This document shows, piece after piece, positions 1 through 7,552 of a stretch of DNA of 64,000 bases. Where the stretch lies: the NCBI RefSeq assembly GCF_900112975.1, contig NZ_FONQ01000004.1, forward strand, positions 1 through 64,000. The letters run 5' to 3'. How positions within the stretch are numbered: the first letter of the stretch is position 1; every line of letters starts with the position of its first letter. Origin of the DNA: Flavobacterium xueshanense. GTDB lineage: Bacteria; Bacteroidota; Bacteroidia; Flavobacteriales; Flavobacteriaceae. The notes below the pieces were generated by a model. The model was not told the DNA's origin. It saw nothing but the letters and a program-made list of their open reading frames with translations, and did not search any database. Both the position numbers and the translations under genes were made by a program.

Positions 1-1
1 A

Positions 2-952
2 AAACATAGTATTCAAAAGCAAAAATACATTGGGTATCAAAACACCATCGATACTACGGGAGTTACTCAAATTTCGACTTCCGATCCTGATAGTCGCCAA
101 ATCATGACGCGAAACAACATCTCGGAAGTCGCCTATACGGTACAAACCACGGTGGATGCGTTGCATAACATTCCAATTGATTTCAAGGTGACCAATGAAA
201 ACGATTCCAAAGCCATGGGCAGCATGTTGCGCCGAAGCAAAACCATTTTGGGGCACAATAATTTTACCGCCATTTATGACAAAGGCTATCATACTGGTAG
301 CGAATTTGACTACGCTAACCGACTTGGCATCGATGTTTTAGTAGCTATTCCTGGCGTATCTGCACACGCACCTGATACCGCTTTTGATGTAGAATATTTT
401 AAATACAACAAAACTGCCGATTCCTATACCTGCCCTGCCCAGGAAACCCTAACTACCAACGGAAATTGGTACGCCAAAAAAAACGGGAAATCAATAACCA
501 AGATGAAGCATTACAAAACTAGTGCGTGTTTGACTTGCAAACTCTTTACAAAATGCACTAAAAATGCCAAAGGCAGACTTATTGAACGCTCCCAATACGC
601 CCATTTGATTTATCAAAACAAGGTTAGAATCGAAAACAATTATGAAATCTACCGCAGAAGGCAAGCTATAGTGGAACATCCCTACGGAGTGATAAAACGC
701 CAATGGGACTTTTATTATATCATGACTAAGAAAACCATCAAACATGCCGCAGCTGATGTTGGATTGATTTTTTCAGCCTACAACCTGCGTCGAATATTTA
801 ATTTAATAGACCAAAATCTATTAAAACAATATCTAAAAGTATTGGCTTTCTATTTTGGGGTTCTAACACCCTTTTTTAAAGCTTTTTACGGACTGTTTTG
901 TTTTAAGAATGAAGAATACTTTTTTCCAAAAAGAATTTTAATTGTAGTTTAA
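2..952 (+). CDS. IS1182-family transposase, C-terminal part (5' end outside window)
   Basis: The reading frame is open from base 2, so the gene begins before the window; the ATG at 104 is internal. Features typical of IS1182 DDE transposases are visible: the DPDSR segment, the YDKGYHTG block containing the second catalytic Asp, a Cys cluster (CLTCKLFTKCT) and the final EHPYGVIKRQ block supplying the catalytic Glu. The C-terminus ends with the usual YNLRRIFNLI segment. The visible frame has no disruption, so the element could be functional if its 5' part is intact, which cannot be judged here. A second copy of its 3' end lies at 2923-3187. Confidence 0.88.
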   Translation, partial: KHSIQKQKYIGYQNTIDTTGVTQISTSDPDSRQIMTRNNISEVAYTVQTTVDALHNIPIDFKVTNENDSKAMGSMLRRSKTILGHNNFTAIYDKGYHTGSEFDYANRLGIDVLVAIPGVSAHAPDTAFDVEYFKYNKTADSYTCPAQETLTTNGNWYAKKNGKSITKMKHYKTSACLTCKLFTKCTKNAKGRLIERSQYAHLIYQNKVRIENNYEIYRRRQAIVEHPYGVIKRQWDFYYIMTKKTIKHAAADVGLIFSAYNLRRIFNLIDQNLLKQYLKVLAFYFGVLTPFFKAFYGLFCFKNEEYFFPKRILIVV

Positions 953-1017
953 ATCATATATATTTACTGACTGATTAACTAAAATGAGTTCGTTTGAAGG
1001 TTTTTAGACGAACTGAC
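753..1017 (+). repeat. IS1182 3' end, copy A of a direct repeat
   Basis: These 265 bases match 2923-3187 with scattered substitutions and no length change. The match covers the last part of the transposase gene and about 65 bases beyond its stop, down to the block GAAGGTTTTTAGACGAAC. In both copies the match ends four bases before a GTT that starts a new sequence (GTTGGTGGCA here, GTTATGGAGCA in copy B). Confidence 0.85.
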
Positions 1018-1056
1018 GTTGGTGGCAATATTAACATAAAACACTAAAAACCAGAT

Positions 1057-1248
1057 ATGAAACAGATTTTAGACTTCTTTTTAAATAATTACGAATGGAT
1101 TTTTTCAGGAATAGGTGTTTTTATAATTTCAATTTTCTTTATTCGAAAATCAACAGGACAAAAACAAAAAGTTGGTGATAACTCATTAGGAATTCAAGCA
1201 GGTAGAGATGTAAAAATAAAGGGGTTTAAACACAAAAAAGATGTTTAA
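1057..1248 (+). CDS. Small single-pass membrane protein of unknown function
   Basis: This 63-residue protein has one hydrophobic segment (about residues 14-29) followed by a basic tail. The tail contains GDNSLGIQAGRDVKIKG, a motif repeated near the start of the downstream protein (GDGGTSLQAGKDIRI). It is the first gene of the cassette and overlaps the next gene by 8 bases, so the two are probably translationally coupled. The predicted arrangement is an N-terminal membrane anchor with the motif in the cytoplasm. The function is not recognised. The shared motif and overlap suggest the two products work together. Confidence 0.65.
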   Translation: MKQILDFFLNNYEWIFSGIGVFIISIFFIRKSTGQKQKVGDNSLGIQAGRDVKIKGFKHKKDV

Positions 1249-2128
1249 AAAAATTTTAAATATAAAAAAGATGTTTGAGAAGCAAAAACAAGAAACCGGG
1301 GATGGAGGAACTTCATTACAAGCAGGAAAAGACATAAGAATAGTTCAAAATATCGGCTTACAATTTTCAGAAGTGAAAGAAATATTTCATTTATTATTAA
1401 CCGAAAATTTTCCGAAACTTAGAGAAATTGCATCTCAAACTGCAACCCAAAACATTGAAAATTATTTAGCAAAATTTGAAGAAAAGTTTGCGCAAAATTT
1501 TGACCGAATTGATATTGAAAAAATTAAGGATCCTGATGTACAATTCAGCTTTAATGAAGTAGTTGAAGCAAGTGCACGAAAAGGAGATAAAATTAATTCT
1601 GATGTTTTATCTGAATTAATAATTGAAAGAATAAGCAAGAACTCGAACGATTTTATTTCAATTGTATCGAGCGAAGCGATTAAAATAATACCTAAACTTA
1701 CTGCAGAACATATCAGCTTTTTATCCTTGGTACATTACTTATCTTCAATTAGACACACAGGTTTAACGAATTTGAGTCAATTAGAACAACCTGCCTCATT
1801 AATAATTGAATTAACTAAAAATAGTTTTGATTTGAGTCAGTCAAATAAACAATATTTGCAATATACAGGCGCACTAACTTCTTTAAATATCGTCAGTAAT
1901 GACTTTAGAGAGATTGCAAAAAATAGTTATGAGTTTATTAAGGATATAACTAATGAAGAACTTGACAAATTAGCAGAGAAGGAAGCTCCATCTTTCAAAA
2001 AACTAATGGATATTTATAACTCAAATCAAATATATCAAATAACATTAACTTCTGTCGGGCAAATGATTGCACTTGCAAATTTAAAAAGAGTATTGGGTAA
2101 TCTTGATTATGGTATTTGGATTAAATAA
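1241..2128 (+). CDS. Uncharacterised protein resembling the LPO_1073/Vpar_1526 family
   Basis: This 295-residue soluble, mainly helical protein has a short basic N-terminus, then the motif GDGGTSLQAGKDIRI (about residues 20-34). Its body includes the stretches ARKGDKINSDVLSELIIERI and KIIPKLTAEHISFLSLVHYL. The layout (QAG.D.. motif near the start, length near 300) resembles a family that NCBI names LPO_1073/Vpar_1526 and for which I know no function; that match is from memory and not tested. A later start at the ATG of MFEKQKQETGDG is possible and would give a protein starting directly before the motif. The gene is in an accessory cassette between IS fragments, so transfer is likely. Confidence 0.6.
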   Translation: MFKKILNIKKMFEKQKQETGDGGTSLQAGKDIRIVQNIGLQFSEVKEIFHLLLTENFPKLREIASQTATQNIENYLAKFEEKFAQNFDRIDIEKIKDPDVQFSFNEVVEASARKGDKINSDVLSELIIERISKNSNDFISIVSSEAIKIIPKLTAEHISFLSLVHYLSSIRHTGLTNLSQLEQPASLIIELTKNSFDLSQSNKQYLQYTGALTSLNIVSNDFREIAKNSYEFIKDITNEELDKLAEKEAPSFKKLMDIYNSNQIYQITLTSVGQMIALANLKRVLGNLDYGIWIK

Positions 2129-2134
2129 AAATAC

Positions 2135-2219
2135 TGCCACCAACAGTTAGAGTTTCGTTGCTTGCGCAGCACGAACAGTGAAACTCGTGTTGAACGGAAC
2201 CGATTGTACGTCCGTTAAC
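2135..2219 (+). other. attC-like folded sequence at the cassette 3' end
   Basis: It begins with TGCCACCAAC (2135-2144), the inverse complement of the cassette start. A stem of GAGTTTC (2150-2156) with GAAACTC (2180-2186) encloses an inner TGCT/AGCA stem (2159-2162 and 2168-2171). GTTGAACGG (2189-2197) can pair imperfectly with CCGTTAAC (2212-2219). The imperfect, bulged palindrome ending in GTT is reminiscent of integron recombination sites, but no family-specific match was tested. Confidence 0.45.
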
Positions 2220-2256
2220 ACTATGGAGTTTTCGTAAAATTGTGAGAGAGGATAAT

Positions 2257-2281
2257 AAGAGGATTTGGTCCTCTTTTTTTT
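2257..2281 (+). terminator. Rho-independent terminator
   Basis: The stem AAGAGGA/TCCTCTT with loop TTTGG is followed by a run of T. It lies 130 bases after the cassette's second gene and probably ends its transcript, or belongs to whatever lay beyond the attC-like site before the IS91 fragment arrived. Confidence 0.7.
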
Positions 2282-2353
2282 TTGGATTAATTTTAACGTT
2301 AGTTTTTTCGTGTTTTTCTTCACTTTTGAGCATTTGTGCCCTTACCCGTAAAA

Positions 2354-2922
2354 TTAGTTTTCACAGGGAATGGCGTTTTGGCTATCGCCAAGATACCAAG
2401 CAGGCGGACCGCGCTGGTCAAAAACTGCTATTGGGTGTAAATTGCCTGTTTTACAACAAGGACACTTGGGTAAAAAGGGCTTCTTTTCTACTTTTTCCAG
2501 AACTTTTACCTTAAGTTTTTCCTGTAAAAGTTTCAGCTTTTGACGCTTCCAAGTGCTACTCAAAAAACCATAATGACGGATTTTTACAAACCGTTTGGGT
2601 AAAATATGCAACGAAAACCGCCTGATAAATTCCTGATGCGTAAGTGTCATTTGTTTTTTGACGCCCGCCATTCGATAATCCTTGTAATCAAAATTCACGT
2701 TTTGCTCGTCAATACTCTTGATTCTATGATTGCTGATGGCTATTTTATGGGTGTATCTCCCCAAATATTCCACCACCGATTTTGGACTTCCAAAAGGTTT
2801 CTTAGCAAATACTACCCATGGTTTTTGCCATAAATCCTGACGGATTTGTTCGTATTGAGTAGGTAATTTCGCCTTGAGTTTGGCGCAAAATTTGGCCCTG
2901 AAAATTTTGGACAACACCTTGA
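2354..2922 (-). pseudogene. IS91-family (Y2) transposase, C-terminal half
   Basis: The fragment of about 187 residues begins at LSKIFRAKF, the mid-protein segment of IS91/IS801-type transposases. It contains the YLGRY sequence, which provides the paired tyrosines of the Y2 active site, followed by THKIAISNHRI, and ends with a CPCC zinc-type cluster. The N-terminal zinc finger and the HUH metal site are missing: the frame runs straight into the IS1182 remnant at about 2921. The GTG at 2917 is therefore not a true start. The element is dead, and the missing half marks a deletion or recombination junction. Confidence 0.85.
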
Positions 2923-3089
2923 CTGATGTTGGCTTGATTTTTTCAGTCTACAACCTGCGTCGAATTTTCAACCTGATTGACCAAAATCTATTAAAACAAT
3001 ATCTAAAAATATTAGCACTGCATTTTTGGATCGTAAAAGCTATTTTTAATGCTTTTTACGGATTGTTTTATTTTGAGAATGAAGAATGA
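2923..3089 (+). pseudogene. IS1182-family transposase 3' fragment
   Basis: It encodes the last residues of a transposase closely matching the copy ending at 952 (DVGLIFSVYNLRRIFNLI and onward) but stops earlier, because GAAGAATGA replaces GAAGAATAC. No start or catalytic residues remain. The 5' side is fused to the IS91 fragment at about 2920. Confidence 0.85.
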
Positions 3090-3187
3090 TTTTTTCCAAA
3101 AAGAATTTTAATTGTAGTTTAAATCACATATATTTACTTACTCATTAACTCAAATAGGGAACAACGAAGGTTTTTAGACGAACGGCC
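2923..3187 (+). repeat. IS1182 3' end, copy B of a direct repeat
   Basis: Same length as copy A (753-1017). Copies A and B flank the cassette and the IS91 fragment in direct orientation, so homologous recombination between them could delete about 2.2 kb. Confidence 0.85.
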
Positions 3188-3423
3188 GTTATGGAGCATT
3201 TTAAAAAATTGTGTAAAAAACAACCAAAGAAAAATGAATGGAGTTGTTTTTATAATTGACCGCGGCTAAGAATATTATTTTTCAAATACTAATTTTACGC
3301 ATTTAAGTTAAAACGCATAATCATATTGAATTTTCTCTATATAAAAATACTCTAAACATATCTAACTTTTTGGGGCAGTTTAATGTACGTATCAGCATCT
3401 TGGCAGCAAAAAAAACCAGGTTA
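3188..3423. other. Non-coding stretch after the IS tail
   Basis: It starts with GTTATGGAGCATTTT, which resembles the sequence around 2212-2245 (CCGTTA, then ATGGAG, TTTT and AAATTGTG in the same order). No convincing gene was seen. It may be the relic of another cassette boundary. Confidence 0.4.
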
Positions 3424-4473
3424 TTAAAACGAATAAGTTGTTGCGAGCAAGGCGTAAGCCGTAACTCCTTTTGGCGCTGCATCACTATTTGAAAAGATAT
3501 CTTCAGATGCTGTATCTACACGAAACTCCGGAATAATTGTTAAATTTCCCACCTTATAATTCAACGATAATGTATTCCCTATCACACTTGTTCCTGCCAA
3601 CGAACCAAGTGCTGCAGTCGCTTCTTTAGCATCTAAATATTCTAATCTGTAAGCCAGACTTAATGATTCTTTTATAGCTAAATTCGCATATCCAACTAAA
3701 GAAAACCATTCTCCATCCAACATACTATCAAAATCATTGTTAGTCATTGCATATGTTCCGTTGAAACCTAATGAAAAAGCATCACTCAATTTTTTTGTGC
3801 CAACAAAGTCAAACTGGATTTTATATTCATCAGAAGATGGGTTGCTGCTTCCTGAAGTTACATTAAAATAAGCGCTTCCGGTATCCCCTAAAAATGCAAC
3901 TTGTCCAACAAATGTTTTTTGAGAAGAACCTGCTTCAATAGTAGTCTTGAAATCGGTTGGGTTTGAAACTCCTGCCATAAAACTAAACTTTCCTGAAATA
4001 TACTGTGCTTTTACACCCGTATTAAAAAACGGACCATACGTAAACGCATAAGACATACTGTAGTTTTTATTATCTACTGCATCCAATAGTTCATATCCGA
4101 TGTGCGTTCCAAAACTTCCCGCGGTTACTTTGAATTTATCTGAAAACTCATATGTAAAATTCAATTGTTTAATCATAAATGTAGCCGAATCATCATTATA
4201 AGTAAATTGAGCCGCTCTATTTCCGAAAGCCAAGTCAACAAAAACAGCTGCTTTCCCTATTTTATGAGAAGCCTCGATAGATGCCATTCCCAATTCAAAT
4301 GAGTTGTGAGAATTTGTAAAACTGCTTAAACTATTATCTATTCCGGAAAAATCATATTTGTAATACGCATCCGCAGAACCCGCAAAAGTAGTAGCAGGTG
4401 AAGGTGTTGTATGTTGTGCGAATGTAAATGTTGTTGTTAGCAATACTGCAATCGTAGCGAATTGATCTTTCAT
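3424..4473 (-). CDS. Outer membrane beta-barrel porin, OmpL-like (BBP2 type)
   Basis: This 349-residue protein has an N-terminal signal peptide ending near TFTFAQ, then alternating amphipathic strands rich in aromatic residues, and a C-terminal Phe (LLATTYSF) typical of barrel proteins. The pattern SADAYYKYDFSG near the start and the overall length match the Bacteroidetes OmpL-like porin family (PF07642). It probably forms a channel in the outer membrane; the substrate is unknown. It stands alone, with a 600-base AT-rich region upstream and mobile DNA downstream. Confidence 0.82.
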   Translation of the reverse strand: MKDQFATIAVLLTTTFTFAQHTTPSPATTFAGSADAYYKYDFSGIDNSLSSFTNSHNSFELGMASIEASHKIGKAAVFVDLAFGNRAAQFTYNDDSATFMIKQLNFTYEFSDKFKVTAGSFGTHIGYELLDAVDNKNYSMSYAFTYGPFFNTGVKAQYISGKFSFMAGVSNPTDFKTTIEAGSSQKTFVGQVAFLGDTGSAYFNVTSGSSNPSSDEYKIQFDFVGTKKLSDAFSLGFNGTYAMTNNDFDSMLDGEWFSLVGYANLAIKESLSLAYRLEYLDAKEATAALGSLAGTSVIGNTLSLNYKVGNLTIIPEFRVDTASEDIFSNSDAAPKGVTAYALLATTYSF

Positions 4474-5073
4474 CTTTAATTGGTTTTAATTAGTACTCTA
4501 GTATAGTAATGATTTAGTATTGGTTAATACTTTTTTCAAAAAAAGAATTTCAGTTGTTATCAAAAAACATATTTTTCATGCTTTTTTTGATGTTCTATTT
4601 TCCTTTGTCTGAAGCGAATTTATTGACTTTTATTTCACTAAAATTACTGTTTACAACTTTTTTACGTTGATTAAAGAAGAATTATCAATAACGAAAAATG
4701 AACAAAAATAAATGGATATTTCGCATTTACACGAAACAATTTTAAAAATTCAATAATTACTTTTTTAAGCTTATACCCCTTTTTTTATATACTTAAAAAC
4801 AATAAAGTAGATTTTAAACAAACAAATAACTTAAAATAAATATTTTTAAATAATTATACCCCATTAAAAATAACTATTAAAAAAATAAACAATATTTATA
4901 CTTTTCTTTAAAACATAAAAAATAAGCAGAATAAATTCATCTGTTTTCAAAAAAAAGTTCTTAACTACCAATTTAAGTACGGATCACTATAGTCCAAATA
5001 AAAGTGCCAACAGTTTTGCTTTTTTATGAAAATTTTAATTCTTAGTAAATTCCTTTTTTATTATATTTAGTAT
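4474..5073. other. 600-base AT-rich intergenic region
   Basis: No gene is visible on either strand. It separates two divergently transcribed genes and must hold both promoters. The 9-mer TTATACCCC occurs twice, at 4771-4779 and 4854-4862, in otherwise A/T-only sequence. No clear TAnnTTTG box was found. Confidence 0.5.
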
Positions 5074-5379
5074 ATGATTTGTCTGCTGAGCAAAATCTTT
5101 GTAGTGCTTTTATTTGTCACTTTCTCCTCTGTTTGGGTAAGTGATGTATTTGCTATGTTATCCAATGAGAAAAAATATGATTTTTACGAGCAATGCGAAA
5201 AGAACACAGAAGAAAATAATTTGGAAAACAAAACGAAAACGCTTTTTCTGTCAGTAATTGAAAATATCAGTAGCGTAGATTACTCCACATTCAGAAACAA
5301 GCACATCAATTCCTCCGACCTGTTTAGAGTAAAAGAACATGCTTTAAAAAATGCGACTCTTCCACCAAAACACCCATAA
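5074..5379 (+). CDS. Small secreted or membrane-anchored protein of unknown function
   Basis: This 101-residue product has an N-terminal hydrophobic segment (about residues 3-27, ending VSDVFA) that reads as a signal peptide or anchor, then a hydrophilic, charged domain with a single Cys. No family is recognised. It is preceded by a long AT-rich gap and followed closely by another exported protein, which suggests a pair. The gene could be spurious; the signal-like N-terminus is the main support. Confidence 0.5.
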   Translation: MICLLSKIFVVLLFVTFSSVWVSDVFAMLSNEKKYDFYEQCEKNTEENNLENKTKTLFLSVIENISSVDYSTFRNKHINSSDLFRVKEHALKNATLPPKHP

Positions 5380-5455
5380 CCATTTTAGTTTTGCTAAAAA
5401 AAATAAAATTAGCTTCCAAAAAAGCTTTAATAAATCTATCTACATTCCAAAAAAA

Positions 5456-5935
5456 ATGAAAACTATATTCGCAATACTCACGCTATCAATTGCAATGTCA
5501 TTAATGGCACAAACACATGAAATTACCAAACATAACGGGAAAAAAATGGAGGTAAATTTCATTAAAACAGTAAATAATTTATTGTACTACACCACAGCAG
5601 AAAGTAAAGAGGAAAAGAGCATTAGCCAATATGCAATTTTTAAATTACACGAAAAATCAAAAACAGAGACTAAAACTATATCCGAAAAAATAGCGCTTTC
5701 AGGAAAAGCTGACTACACGAAAATAATCATATTGAAACCGGCTCAAACCGAAGGCTTGAAAGAATCCGGTATTATCACGAGTTTTTTAGGAAAAACAAAG
5801 GGAGAAACCAATCAATCTTTTTTGGATGCAGCAGAAAAGAGATTGAAACAAAATGCAGCGCTCAAAGGATCTCCATTTATTGTAATTGTTTCCGATGAAC
5901 CAAAAAATTTGAAAGCGGTAATGTACACGTATTAA
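5456..5935 (+). CDS. Secreted protein of unknown function
   Basis: The frame is open from 5351, but the start is placed at the ATG at 5456. From there the product begins MKTIFAILTLSIAMSLMAQ, a clean signal peptide, while the upstream codons encode a non-conserved polar stretch. The mature part of about 140 residues has a beta-rich first half (EITKHNGKKMEVNFIKTVNN) and a basic, helical second half. The family is not recognised. A strong hairpin terminator follows. Confidence 0.65.
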   Translation: MKTIFAILTLSIAMSLMAQTHEITKHNGKKMEVNFIKTVNNLLYYTTAESKEEKSISQYAIFKLHEKSKTETKTISEKIALSGKADYTKIIILKPAQTEGLKESGIITSFLGKTKGETNQSFLDAAEKRLKQNAALKGSPFIVIVSDEPKNLKAVMYTY

Positions 5936-5965
5936 TAGGACAGCGAATGTTTTAAGTTTAAAAAA

Positions 5966-6010
5966 AAAATCGAGAATAGATTTGCGTCTGCAAGTTCTGA
6001 TCTCGATTTT
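5966..6010. terminator. Bidirectional terminator between convergent genes
   Basis: AAAATCGAGA (5966-5975) pairs perfectly with TCTCGATTTT (6001-6010), with an inner TTGC/GCAA stem. A-rich flank on one side and T-run on the other suit termination from both directions. Confidence 0.7.
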
Positions 6011-6050
6011 CATACATTTAGCACGCAGCTGTTTTAGAAAATAGTAACTG

Positions 6051-7409
6051 CTATTGGATAATCACTGATTTCATGTTCATGAATTCTTTTATTCCTATAG
6101 CTCCCAATTCTCTTCCATAACCGGATTTTTTTATTCCTCCAAAAGGAATTCTGGAATCAGAGCGCACAAGAGAATTTACAAAAACATTGCCCGCCTCTAT
6201 TTTTCTCGCTAACTGTAAACCTTTCTCACGATCTTCAGTCCATAATGAAGCAGCCAAACCATATCTGTGATTATTGGCAATCGCTATGGCATCATTCTCA
6301 TCTTTAGCTCTAATAATCGTTGCCAGTGGCCCAAAAGTTTCTTCCTGAAACGCGATATTATTTGAATCCACAAAATCAATTAGCGTGGGTTGGAAATTGC
6401 AATCTTCGCGCTCCCCGCCTACTATTAATTTAGCACCTTGATGTAATGATTTTTCCAATTGATCCGCTAATTTATTGGCTATATCCAAGCGAGCCAAAGG
6501 TCCCATTTGTATTCCTTGCTGTAATGGATTTCCCTGCTGAATTGATTGTATTTTTTGTGCAAACAGTGCGGCGAATTCATCCGCTACTTTTTCGGTAACT
6601 ATAAATCGTTTGGCACAAATACAAGCCTGACCGGCGTTGAGCATTCTGGATTGTGTTGCAATAGTTACTGCATTTTCGAGATTAGCATCATTCAAAACGA
6701 TAAAAGCATCAGAACCACCTAATTCCATCACCGACTTTTTGATGTGCTTTCCAGCCAACGAAGCCACGGAAGAACCTGCCATTTCACTTCCAGTTAAGGT
6801 AACGCCGCAAACAATATCAGCAGCAATTACACTCTCGACTTGAGGAATATCCATCACAATTTGTTGAAATACACCTTCAGGAAAACCAGCTTCTAAGAAA
6901 GCGTTTTCAATAGCTTTGGCGCAGCCTATAACATTTGGAGCATGTTTTAAAAGTGTTACATTCCCCGCCATAATTGCCGGAGCAGCATAACGCAATACTT
7001 GCCAAAACGGGTAATTCCAAGGCATAATGGCAAACACGGCGCCCAATGGATCATAAACCGACATGGATTTGAAAGGGGTGTCGTAAATTTCCTCTTTTAG
7101 CATTTGCTCCGCGTGTTCTGAATAAAAGTCACAATTTTCCGCTGATTTTTCTACTTCGGCAATGCTTTCAGATAAAATCTTACCCATTTCATTTGTAATC
7201 AGCATTCCTAATTTCACCTTATTTACACGGAGAATATGAGCCAATTTCTGCATCTTGTCTGCTCTTTCCTGAAAGGAAGTAGTTTTCCATTTCTGGAACG
7301 CGGTTTCGGAAATGTGTAGTTTTTGATTGATTTGTGCATTCGTCAATATTTCATGCTCCGCAATCACTTCTTGTGAAAATGGATTTATCGATTTAAATAT
7401 CATGTTCAT
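6051..7409 (-). CDS. NAD(P)-dependent aldehyde dehydrogenase, succinate-semialdehyde type
   Basis: This 452-residue enzyme is full length for the short SSDH branch (Sad/GabD-like). It carries the MPWNYPFWQ nucleotide-binding segment, the MELGGSD block with the general base Glu229, the catalytic Cys263 in GQACICAKR and the ETFGPLA block. These enzymes oxidise succinate semialdehyde, or a related aldehyde, to the acid. Substrate specificity cannot be read from the sequence. The ATG two codons downstream (MIFKSINPF) is an equally good start. It is a single-gene unit, with a kinase terminator just upstream. Confidence 0.88.
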   Translation of the reverse strand: MNMIFKSINPFSQEVIAEHEILTNAQINQKLHISETAFQKWKTTSFQERADKMQKLAHILRVNKVKLGMLITNEMGKILSESIAEVEKSAENCDFYSEHAEQMLKEEIYDTPFKSMSVYDPLGAVFAIMPWNYPFWQVLRYAAPAIMAGNVTLLKHAPNVIGCAKAIENAFLEAGFPEGVFQQIVMDIPQVESVIAADIVCGVTLTGSEMAGSSVASLAGKHIKKSVMELGGSDAFIVLNDANLENAVTIATQSRMLNAGQACICAKRFIVTEKVADEFAALFAQKIQSIQQGNPLQQGIQMGPLARLDIANKLADQLEKSLHQGAKLIVGGEREDCNFQPTLIDFVDSNNIAFQEETFGPLATIIRAKDENDAIAIANNHRYGLAASLWTEDREKGLQLARKIEAGNVFVNSLVRSDSRIPFGGIKKSGYGRELGAIGIKEFMNMKSVIIQ

Positions 7410-7508
7410 TATATTTTAAATTCTTTGTCTAAGTGATTTTAGAAAACTGAAAATTATTTAGGAAGTAGGCAATCCGATTGATTTGAAAGTAAAGGCAAAT
7501 AGAAAAAC

Positions 7509-7541
7509 AAAAGTACTCAAATAGAAATCTTGAGTGCTTTT
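7509..7541 (-). terminator. Terminator after the CHASE4 histidine kinase
   Basis: Read on the minus strand, AAAAGCACTCAA pairs with TTGAGTACTTTT (one mismatch) and is followed by GTTTTTC. It lies about 10 bases after the kinase stop codon. Confidence 0.65.
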
Positions 7542-7552
7542 ATTATTAAATT

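Larger units (their letters stand above)
1018..2216 (+). mobile_element. Putative attC-like gene cassette carrying two genes
   Basis: The segment starts with GTTGGTGGCAATATT (1018-1032). After the second gene it has the near-perfect inverse complement AATACTGCCACCAAC (2130-2144, 14 of 15 positions). A folded sequence follows, ending at CCGTTAAC (2212-2219). This is the topology of an integron cassette: the cassette start is complementary to the left end of its own attC. The first gene begins only about 30 bases after the boundary, as in cassettes. No integrase is in the window, and the boundary does not match the classical GTTRRRY consensus exactly, so the relation to true integrons is inferred. 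Confidence 0.5.

Noticed and set aside
2242..2514. 90-residue plus-strand frame with a hydrophobic N-terminus
   Set aside because: Its start overlaps a clear terminator hairpin, and its second half is antisense to the IS91 transposase fragment.
5351..5455. Extended N-terminus of the secreted protein at 5456
   Set aside because: It would bury the signal peptide behind 35 polar residues and overlap the previous gene.
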